Positions 30,556-37,723 of a DNA stretch of 64,000 bases are shown here, one piece after another; the stretch's first letter is position 1; each line of letters begins with the position of its first letter. Both the position numbers and the translations under genes were made by a program. The DNA comes from Verrucomicrobiia bacterium (GTDB taxonomy: Bacteria > Verrucomicrobiota > Verrucomicrobiia > Limisphaerales > Pedosphaeraceae): assembly GCA_036268055.1 (NCBI GenBank), contig DATAUW010000017.1:186001-250000 (forward strand). Direction: 5' to 3'. The notes below the pieces were generated by a model, which saw only the letters and a list, made by a program, of their open reading frames with translations, did not search any database and had not been told where the DNA came from.

Positions 30556-31512
30556 TTACAAATAGCGTAGGTAGTCCACTTCGTATTCCGGCGTCCACGG
30601 GGTGGACCGGAAAATGGACTCGGCCCAGATCGCGTTGCTGAATTTGCAATGGCCCTGCCGGGTAAGATTGAGGTCCTGGACCATATTACGCATCCACCTG
30701 GGCACGTCCGACAGCGTCTTCAATTCCAGGATCACACCGGAGAAATTATATTCCTGATCGTGGCGGCGGGTTTGGTCGAGGGTTTTATCCAGGCTGCGCC
30801 AGGTGCCGTTGCGGCCCCAGCAATCCCACGCGTAGGTTTGCTGGTACTGAAGCTTGCGGTCGAAGGTGACGCGCGAGTAGTGATCGTTTTTGCCGAAGTA
30901 ACTTTCGCGCGCGTAACGGATGAGCATGATGGGACGCGCCCCGATCTGTTTGGTCAGCCGTAAAAATTGGAAAAAATTCTCGGACTCCTTGCTGGTCTTG
31001 AAATGGACGCCCTTGATGGTTTCGCCGCTGAACAGATGCTCGCCCCAGCATTCAAAGGGAATTTCTGAACGATACTTGACGACGGTGGTCCGAAACTTGG
31101 CTTTCACTTCCATGAAAACGGGAGCGCTGCCGATGGGTTCGTAAGTGCGCACCCGGAGTTTGAAGCGATCAATAAAATCCCAGAGCTTGGCGTAATGAAG
31201 GGCGAGGTTGGGCGAGTCCAACTGCAAGGTCGTGATGGTGTATTCCGAATTCTCATTGGCGCAATGGGGATCCATCTCGCAGTGGGGCCGGATGTATTCC
31301 CGAATGCTGGGAACGAGCGCGGGCGGAATGACGTATTTAAGCTCATAGCGGCCGGCGTATTCCTCCGCCGACTCGCTCTCTTCCTGGGTGGCAGGCGGAG
31401 GGATGGGAAGCGGCGGACGCGAAAATTGCACGGGTACGATCACGCCTTCCGCAGGAACTGATAATGGCGCCAGCAAGTCTTCTTCCCGAGATTTGTAAGG
31501 TTTTTCGATCAC
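30556..31512 (-). CDS. VTC-domain polyphosphate polymerase-like protein
   Basis: A 318-residue soluble protein. From about residue 52, YAGRYELKYVIPPALVPSIREYI opens a VTC tunnel-fold domain, which in yeast Vtc4 makes polyphosphate from ATP. Basic and acidic tunnel residues appear in ELKYVIP, RFKLRVRTYE, VFMEVKAKFRTTVVKYRSEIP, RYARESYFG and ILELKTLSDVP, in family order. The GTG start overlaps the upstream TolC-gene stop (GTGA), showing translational coupling; an in-frame ATG alternative is not obvious. Activity is inferred from the fold. The product could be another polymer. Confidence 0.85.
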   Translation of the reverse strand: MIEKPYKSREEDLLAPLSVPAEGVIVPVQFSRPPLPIPPPATQEESESAEEYAGRYELKYVIPPALVPSIREYIRPHCEMDPHCANENSEYTITTLQLDSPNLALHYAKLWDFIDRFKLRVRTYEPIGSAPVFMEVKAKFRTTVVKYRSEIPFECWGEHLFSGETIKGVHFKTSKESENFFQFLRLTKQIGARPIMLIRYARESYFGKNDHYSRVTFDRKLQYQQTYAWDCWGRNGTWRSLDKTLDQTRRHDQEYNFSGVILELKTLSDVPRWMRNMVQDLNLTRQGHCKFSNAIWAESIFRSTPWTPEYEVDYLRYL

Positions 31513-32948
31513 ATCTTTCTATTATCGGCATTTAACGCCACAGCTAGAGGGGCTCCGACGACACGTTCCAGGTTTAATTGCGCAAGTTGATAGAGCCAGC
31601 GCGCTTCCAAATCGAGGCGCAACGACTCAACGATCTGCGCCTCCGTGCCGGCCACCTGGGCAGGCATCACGTTTGGGGTGCGCTTGAGCAGTTCGAGAGT
31701 TTGCCGCATTTCGGCGAGGAGCGGTGCGACTTCACTTTGATTGCGCTTCTGGCGAACACGCTGCGCCTCGACTTCCTCCAAGGCGTCGCGAATTTCGTGG
31801 CGAACCACTTGCACGATGTTGGATTCATTCACCGCCGCCAAGTGAGACTGGGCAAGTTGTACGGTGTCGGCCTTATTGACCGTCCAAGTGAACAACGGCA
31901 CGTTGACCTCGATCGCCACCCACCATTCGCTGGCGGGCTCGCGATGCACGGCGCTGACGTTCTTAATCCACGGGACGCGGACATTGCGCGCTTCGTCATA
32001 ATCAGACTTCGCAGCCAGCGCCCGCCAATGCAGCGCGGCGACATCGTTGCGATATTGCATGGCGGTCTGTTGCATCGGGCCGGGCATAAGGCCGGATTCG
32101 GGAAGCGGTGCGGGTGAAGGGACATTCGTCGTGAGTTGCAAAGACGTCGAGTTCAGGTCAAGCAAAGCGGCCAGTTCCCGCCGCGCGAATTGCCAATGAT
32201 AACGCGCCTGATCCATGTCGTGTTGTGCCTGAAGCTGATGCTGCACGGCGGTGACGATTTCCGAAGCGGTGGCCGCGCCCTGGCCTTCGCGCGCGCGGGC
32301 ATCGTCGAGGATCAAGCCGTTTTGATGCGCGAGTTCCACTGTGAAGTCTACGTCCTGGGACAAATATTGAATCTCGGCAAACAGACGGCGCACGTCGTTT
32401 TCGACCAGCCATTGGGCGGCGTGAAGATCGGCGAGCGCGGCTTGAAAATCGGCGGTCCTCGCGCTGACGCGCGGCACGATCAGGAAAGGATTGGGAATGG
32501 GCAGGCGTCCGCCAAAGCGTTTTTCGCCGTCGAGATTGGACTGGTTTCCTGCGCCGTCAAACTCGTCATCAATATTGCCCCAGGTAACGATGGCTTCCGG
32601 GTCTTGAAGATCTGTGGCAGAAGCTTTGCGTTGTTTCGCCACAGTAACGGCGGCGCGAAGCGCTTTGATTTGCGGACTGCAAGCGGTCGCGCGGTCAATC
32701 GCGGCTTCGACCGATAGGGGAGCGAGCGGCGCATCCGGCGTTGCCGCGAGTTGAGCATTTGTTTGCGCCGCCGAAAAGGTAATGGGCTGTGGTGCGGGCG
32801 AGGGTGATTGAGACGACGGGGGCGTTGCCGGTTGGGTGGCGCAACCCGCGAGCAACAGGGCGCCAGCCACGCCCAGTTTATTCAACGGCCACGCTGGTCT
32901 CGTGGCGCGGGAAAAATTGTGTTGAGGATTGGCCTGCTCCTGAGTCAT
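31509..32948 (-). CDS. TolC-family outer-membrane efflux lipoprotein
   Basis: A 479-residue outer-membrane factor. The start MTQEQANPQHNFSR overlaps the HlyD-gene stop as ATGA. A signal peptide ends in the lipobox LLLAGC with lipidated Cys36. A Pro/Ser-rich linker follows, then two long helical-hairpin repeats typical of TolC/OprM proteins (SVEAAIDRATACSPQIKALR; ANTLRHE-type helices such as ESNIVQVVRHEIRDALEEVE). It would form the outer duct of a tripartite export system with the upstream membrane-fusion gene. No inner-membrane pump of RND, MFS or ABC type is in the operon. Confidence 0.88.
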   Translation of the reverse strand: MTQEQANPQHNFSRATRPAWPLNKLGVAGALLLAGCATQPATPPSSQSPSPAPQPITFSAAQTNAQLAATPDAPLAPLSVEAAIDRATACSPQIKALRAAVTVAKQRKASATDLQDPEAIVTWGNIDDEFDGAGNQSNLDGEKRFGGRLPIPNPFLIVPRVSARTADFQAALADLHAAQWLVENDVRRLFAEIQYLSQDVDFTVELAHQNGLILDDARAREGQGAATASEIVTAVQHQLQAQHDMDQARYHWQFARRELAALLDLNSTSLQLTTNVPSPAPLPESGLMPGPMQQTAMQYRNDVAALHWRALAAKSDYDEARNVRVPWIKNVSAVHREPASEWWVAIEVNVPLFTWTVNKADTVQLAQSHLAAVNESNIVQVVRHEIRDALEEVEAQRVRQKRNQSEVAPLLAEMRQTLELLKRTPNVMPAQVAGTEAQIVESLRLDLEARWLYQLAQLNLERVVGAPLAVALNADNRKM

Positions 32949-34129
32949 AACCGAAAAAAAGTCAGGCCGCGTTTGGTTTTGCCCCACCAATCGTTATCCA
33001 TCCGGATTTCGACTTTTTCGCCGGGCATGATGTCCGAGGGGCCTTCGGTTTGGAAAACGATTTTCTGCGAGCGCATGCTGGCTCCCAGCGGGGCCGAGAT
33101 GGGACTGATCTGGACGGGCATGGGATTGATCTCGGGCACGACATTTGCCACGCGCACTTTCACGGCCGGACGCCCGGCGCGAAACGCGTAACCTTGATCG
33201 TCAATCTTTACGCGGCCCAGGCGGATTTCCGGCAGGTAACCGATGACGAGGTCGCTCTTGGAAATAACGGTCATCACGCTATCGCCCGCCTTGGCGACAA
33301 CGCCGGGGAAGAGCGCGATGTCCGAGACGACGCCATCGGTTTCCGCACGGAGAGTGTAAGTGTCTTTTTCGAGGCGGCGCATTTGGACGACGGCTTCCAA
33401 AATTTTGGCTTCGGCCACGGCTTTATCCGCGATGGCTTTCGTGACGTCATCGTCCGGGCTGAGGCGCAAAGTTTTCTGAAGATCGGCGCGATGCTTGCGT
33501 TGATCGTCGAGCGCTTTTTGGTCGCGGGCGATCTGCGCGGGATAAGCGGCCACCGCTTTTTCGATGTCGGCGATTTCGGGGCGCAAGGCGTCGGCTAATT
33601 GTTCAGGGATAAGGTTCGATTTGAAAAGTTTGTCGCGTTCGGCCTGGATGGAATGCAACTGCTCCAGCCGGGCGATGGAGCTTTCCATCTGGTTCGTTTC
33701 CAATTCAATTCCGTGCTGGGACTTGAGGATTTCATCGTCAACGGCGGTGACCATGGAGAGCATCTGGCCCTGATAACCGGCCATCGTGTTTTGCGCGGTG
33801 GCCATGGTTGCCTCCGCTTCGGCGAGTTGAACGTCAATGAGCGTGGTATCGAGTTGCGCGAGCGGCTGGCCTTTGGTAACGCGGCTGCCGATCTGGACGA
33901 AGATCTGTTTTACGCGCGCGGCTTCGAGCGGCGCGACCTGGTGCTGGATGACCTGGGCGGTGGCGGTGATGATGCCGTATTGAATCGTCCGCACATAAAG
34001 CACTATGCAAATGAGCGTCAGGCCCAGCCACGAAAAGATCGGCCAATTAATGGCCAGCCGCCGCAAATGCCACCGCTGGACGCGGCGCGATCCCATGAGA
34101 CTAAGAATGTCATCGTTTTCTTTTCTCAT
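32945..34129 (-). CDS. HlyD-type membrane-fusion protein
   Basis: A 394-residue periplasmic adaptor. The N-terminus MRKENDDILSLMG is followed by one membrane helix (IFSWLGLTLICIVLYV). The split lipoyl/biotinyl half-motif VAPLEAARVKQIFVQIGSRVTKGQPLAQLD comes next, then a long coiled coil and the second half ETDGVVSDIALFPGVVAKAGD. It is the first gene of an operon running HlyD, TolC, VTC, DUF4956. The first two junctions overlap by four bases. An upstream TTG at 34210 is a less likely start. The cargo is unknown. Confidence 0.9.
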   Translation of the reverse strand: MRKENDDILSLMGSRRVQRWHLRRLAINWPIFSWLGLTLICIVLYVRTIQYGIITATAQVIQHQVAPLEAARVKQIFVQIGSRVTKGQPLAQLDTTLIDVQLAEAEATMATAQNTMAGYQGQMLSMVTAVDDEILKSQHGIELETNQMESSIARLEQLHSIQAERDKLFKSNLIPEQLADALRPEIADIEKAVAAYPAQIARDQKALDDQRKHRADLQKTLRLSPDDDVTKAIADKAVAEAKILEAVVQMRRLEKDTYTLRAETDGVVSDIALFPGVVAKAGDSVMTVISKSDLVIGYLPEIRLGRVKIDDQGYAFRAGRPAVKVRVANVVPEINPMPVQISPISAPLGASMRSQKIVFQTEGPSDIMPGEKVEIRMDNDWWGKTKRGLTFFRL

Positions 34130-34831
34130 GGCCGGGGTAAACTCCGCGGGTGCGGTTGGGCGGAAGTGATTAAGGTGAAGCGGGGACGATTCGATTGAAA
34201 TCGCCGGCAAAAAAATGGAAGTATCAAGCTCAAGATTGAATTAGAAAATTAGTCCGCAGGATTCTGCCTCAATGGCAAAAAAGAAATGGATATGGATGCA
34301 GTTCGATTTGCATTGCCATCGTACGGTTCTATCCTTTGACCGATGGGCGCTGACAAACGGTGCACCAAAACTTTTTTACTTCCTCGTAACAATTTCTTCA
34401 CTTTCTTGTAACAAACAACTGTGGAACAAGAGGTAGCCTAGGTCGCTCTAATCAAAAATTCAACTTAAATCTTGGTTTTTGGGACAAGCAAGGCAAAGAG
34501 AGGTCAGATATTCATACAAAAAAGAAAGCACAAGGAACCAACGCATCAACTCATTGGCCGGGTTGTTTCATAAAACGCACGAATTATCGGTGAATATGAG
34601 TGGAAACTCACGCTGGCTTTCCGGCAGGCCCAGCGGTATTAATGCTGTTTTCTGACATTGAGATAAGTTTTAGGACAATCGGATGGGTCATTTTGCCATT
34701 TTATTGACCTTTATTTTGGACTTATCTCCAGGCTCATATAGAGGTTCTTTCGTCCTGTGAGACTTGGTTTGTCTGCTATCGGAGCAGTGGGCGGTTGCGC
34801 CGCCCGGCAAAAGGTGAAAAGATTCATTATT
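34130..34831. other. Long A+T-richer intergenic region between divergent genes
   Basis: About 700 bases separate the leftward HlyD operon from the rightward cupin gene. They hold the direct repeats at 34379-34414 and probably both promoters. Open frames in this stretch lack family resemblance. I see no strong terminator or RNA-like fold. Confidence 0.5.
34379..34414. promoter_or_regulatory. Two 14-base direct repeats upstream of the HlyD operon
   Basis: CTTCCTCGTAACAA at 34379-34392 and CTTTCTTGTAACAA at 34401-34414 match at 12 of 14 positions and start 22 bases apart, two helical turns. They lie about 250 bases upstream of the HlyD-type gene start. Response-regulator dimers often bind such tandem sites. 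No regulator gene is adjacent, so the role is a guess. Confidence 0.4.
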
Positions 34832-35227
34832 ATGGAAATCAAAAGAGTTGGCTCTCAGGCATCCGGCAAAGGGCCGGGTGATTGGTTTACCGGCACGGTG
34901 CGGATTGATCCGCTGTTTCAGGCGGGCGCACCGGGGCGCGTGGTGGGGGCGAATGTGACGTTCGAGCCCGGCGCGCGAACGGCGTGGCATACGCATCCGC
35001 TGGGGCAGACGCTGATTGTGACGGCGGGTTGCGGACGCGTGCAGCGCGAGGGCGGGCCGATCGAGAAGATTTATCCCGGCGACGTGGTTTCCTTTTCGCC
35101 GGGCGAAAAACATTGGCACGGCGCATCGCCAACCACGGCCATGACACACATCGCCATTCAGGAACAACTCGACGGTAAGGCGGTGGATTGGATGGAGAAA
35201 GTCAGTGATGAACAATACCAAGCCTGA
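34832..35227 (+). CDS. Cupin-domain protein
   Basis: A 131-residue single-domain cupin starting [12 protein letters not shown]. It carries the two cupin motifs: motif 1 [20 protein letters not shown] and motif 2 [17 protein letters not shown], with the histidines that bind a metal. It closely resembles small manganese cupins related to hydroxynitrile lyase ([18 protein letters not shown]). The natural substrate of most such proteins is unknown. A longer frame starting at 34757 is rejected because cupin homology begins at this ATG. An SRPBCC gene follows 25 bases later. Confidence 0.88.
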   Translation: MEIKRVGSQASGKGPGDWFTGTVRIDPLFQAGAPGRVVGANVTFEPGARTAWHTHPLGQTLIVTAGCGRVQREGGPIEKIYPGDVVSFSPGEKHWHGASPTTAMTHIAIQEQLDGKAVDWMEKVSDEQYQA

Positions 35228-35252
35228 AAAGTTCCGGCGCAGATCATAAATT

Positions 35253-35708
35253 ATGGAGCCGAAATTCTCGCGCACTCGAAACACCTTTTCAATGGTGTGC
35301 CGGGTGGAGATCGGCATCCGCGCAAAAGCCGAGACGATTTGGAAGCTCCTCACCGATGCGGAGGGTTTTCCACGTTGGAATTCGACGGTCACGCGGATTG
35401 AAGGAATCATTCGCGAAGGCGGAAAGCTGCGAATTCATGTTCCCGGTACTGACCGTACATTCACGCCAACGGTTTCAGCGGTTGTGCCCAATGAACGGAT
35501 GACCTGGAGTGGCGGATTCGCGCCACTTTTCAAGGGCGTGCGCACCTTTGTGCTGAAGCCGGGCGAAGATAGTTCGACCACTTTCGTGATGGAGGAGCGG
35601 TTCTCCGGTTTGATTTTTGCGCTCGCTAAAAATGCGATGCCTGACTTTGGCCCGATTTTTGAACGGTACGCCAGCGATTTGAAGCAGGAGGCAGAACGGG
35701 CTGGCTGA
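35253..35708 (+). CDS. SRPBCC-domain (START/Bet v1-like) protein
   Basis: A 151-residue protein with a helix-grip fold. IGIRAKAETIWKLLTDAEGF, then PRWNSTVTRIEG, then ERMTWSGGFAPLFKGVRTF and a C-terminal helix ERYASDLKQEAERA match small SRPBCC proteins that bind hydrophobic ligands. The first ~15 residues may be a non-homologous leader, and ATG at 35292 is an alternative start. It lies 25 bases after the cupin gene, which suggests one transcript. The ligand is unknown. Confidence 0.85.
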   Translation: MEPKFSRTRNTFSMVCRVEIGIRAKAETIWKLLTDAEGFPRWNSTVTRIEGIIREGGKLRIHVPGTDRTFTPTVSAVVPNERMTWSGGFAPLFKGVRTFVLKPGEDSSTTFVMEERFSGLIFALAKNAMPDFGPIFERYASDLKQEAERAG

Positions 35709-35856
35709 TTTCACTCGCAAGTTAAGTACGAATGATCTTATCAGGTTGAAGCGCGCATCCGCACACTGTCCGAATATAATAGGCTGAGCTGCTGCCTGGA
35801 ATCGCCTGGTCTCAATGACGGCATAACAATGTACAATGTAGCCGTGGCTGAAAAAT

Positions 35857-36811
35857 TTATGGATACCGCAGGCGATAGTAGCGTTGCGGCTGGCTCAGCG
35901 CGTTCGTGTCGGTGAAAAGATAGCGCGGGGTGGCGGGGCCCAGCGGTTGCCACGTGGTGAGGTTCGTGCTGTATTCCGCCGTGTAAGCGCCGAGAATTGA
36001 GTTTGAGAGTGAGAATTCCACGTTGGTGCCGCCGAGGCCGGCCATATTCGTAATCATGAGCCACGGGCTATTCGTCACGTAGTTCGCATACACGGCGTCG
36101 AGTTCGGCCCGGCTTACGACGCCGTCATTGTCCGTGTCGCCGGGAATGCCTGAAGTCGGCAGGATTACGGCCACAGAGCGCTGCGCCATACCGGTATTGC
36201 CACTCGAATCCGTGGCGCTATAGGTTATGGTATAAAGGCCAGAACGATTCAGATTTACTGTGCTGTTGGTGGTGATGGGATAACTTCCCTGACTGCAAGC
36301 ATCGAACACCGTTGCGCCGGGGTCCACCAGCGTCGAGGAAAGATTGGTGATAATCATGATGTTGGATCCCAGCAAAGTGATGACAGGCGGAAGCGTGTCC
36401 TCGACGACAACGGAGCGGGAGAGGCTGCCCACGTCACCGAGAGAATTGGTGATGCTGTAAATGACTTGATAATTGCCGGTCACATTGGCGTTGACGCCAT
36501 TGGCGGTTGCGTGCAGCGGCGTGGTCAAGTTGTTGGGAACAAAAAGACTCCCTCCCCATTGAACAATCGTCCCGTCACTTTTCAACGCCAGACTCTGATT
36601 TCCTCCCCCGGCAACGGCCACCACATTGCTCAACCCGGCGGGAATGGTGACTTGGCCAGAGCCGTTTTGTCCCCATCCGACGACGGTTCCGTTACTCTTT
36701 AAGGCGAAACCATGATACTCTCCCGCAGCAAATGGCCATCACGTTATTATTCAAGGCGGGAGGAACGACAATCTGGCCAAGGTTATTGGTTCCCCACCTG
36801 AAAACCGTCCC
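35857..36811 (-). pseudogene. Broken RCC1-repeat / DUF5011 secreted protein
   Basis: The intact 3' part encodes an RCC1-type repeat (SLALKSDGTIVQWGG), an Ig-like stretch, and a DUF5011 domain (LPPVITLLGSNIMIITNLSS ... SGLYTITYSATDSSGN). The usual C-terminal module AEYSTNLTTWQPLGP ends it. Upstream, two more RCC1 pieces appear in different frames: AGEYHGFALKSNGTVVGWGQ and TVFRWGTNNLGQIVVPPAL. They are separated by a one-base frameshift near 36735. Beyond 36811 the homology ends at a stop with no start or signal peptide. It is a 5'-truncated, frameshifted gene of a secreted surface-protein type common in this phylum. Confidence 0.7.
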
Positions 36812-37269
36812 ACAGTGCCGTGGGCTTTAGTGGTTCGTGGCCCGAATCAAGAAATGCCAAAGCTGCGCACGAACGCTCTCCGTTTTTTTGCTGATAAGTC
36901 AACAAAATTAGGGGTTTAGCCCATTAAGGGTGAGCCGGAGAGTGAAGTGGGTGAAGGGTGAATATCAACGAATGTGCGACGGTATTACAAGCTCGGGGGA
37001 TCGCGGCGCGCAAAACGAAAAGCTTATCTTGGAAAACTTATCGCGGTGGGTTTGGGGGAGAAGTGGGATGGTGAGGGATCGTTCCTTCATCTAACTTGAC
37101 CCGCGCTCGGTTGTTTAAGAGCAGTGTCAAAATGCGCGGCTTTCTTCATATGCTGCCGTAAACAATGAATCGATTTCAATGGCCGTTGATATGGCCATTG
37201 AAATCAATGCTCTGGCTGGCGCGACACGCGCTGGGCTATAGTAGTTCCAGCTTGTGTCTCCGCTATTAA
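36812..37269. other. Gene-free stretch with a 13-bp inverted repeat
   Basis: About 460 bases between the broken RCC1 gene and a tiny lipoprotein gene. A perfect 13-bp stem, GATTTCAATGGCC with its complement, spans 37172-37205 with an 8-base loop. It lacks a T-run in either direction. The rest shows no gene I can support; it may include debris of the truncated gene's 5' end. Confidence 0.5.
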
Positions 37270-37440
37270 CTACTTGGTTTGTTGGGTATCCGTAGTAGTG
37301 GTAGTCGTGGTGGGACTATGATAGGTGGTGGTTTGATCGGTGGTGGTGGTCGTGCTCGTGGTCTTGGGCGCGTCACTCGAGCAGGCGGAGAGAGACACGA
37401 GGGCAGCGACGATGAAGCATGGAATCATGAATTTTTTCAT
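37270..37440 (-). CDS. Small threonine-rich lipoprotein
   Basis: A 56-residue frame begins MKKFMIPCFIVAALVSLSAC. This is a full signal peptide with lipobox LSAC, predicting lipidation at Cys20. The rest is polar and very Thr-rich (TTSTTTTTDQTTTYHS, then a second Thr run and TQQTK). Such tiny lipoproteins with low-complexity tails occur widely in this phylum and have no known function. The signal peptide is the main evidence. It is not part of an evident operon. Confidence 0.6.
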   Translation of the reverse strand: MKKFMIPCFIVAALVSLSACSSDAPKTTSTTTTTDQTTTYHSPTTTTTTTDTQQTK

Positions 37441-37603
37441 AATAGGAATGGAGTTATGGTTGTTGTTTGTAAGGTGGATTTGTTCGTGAAGAAGCTACAA
37501 TGGGAGATTACGGCAGTTTTTTGAGTTGTCAAATTGCAGACGCCTTTTTGAATTTGTTGAGTTGCACCTCGCGGGAAGGCGGATTTTATTGCCGGGAGGA
37601 AAG

Positions 37604-37631
37604 TGGAGGGGTGAAGAAATCGAACCCTCGT
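37604..37631. repeat. Degenerate copy of the tRNA-Gly 3' end (att-like)
   Basis: The 28 bases here match the 30 bases at 40754-40783 (CCA end, acceptor and T-arm of the tRNA-Gly gene) except for two single-base gaps and one change, and in the same orientation. Similarity stops after the T-arm. It sits just beyond the 3' end of the leucine-rich-repeat gene, so the pair of copies brackets that gene, as attachment sites do. Confidence 0.6.
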
Positions 37632-37723
37632 GAAAATTCAATGGAAACGAGACATAAAATGGGACAAAACCGCGCGGTCATACAGGACTGACTCTTTCAC
37701 TTTACCTTGCAATGCGGTTTGAT

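Noticed and set aside
37172-37205. 13-bp inverted repeat as a terminator for the small lipoprotein
   Set aside because: There is no T-run on the correct side, so it is listed only as a structure.
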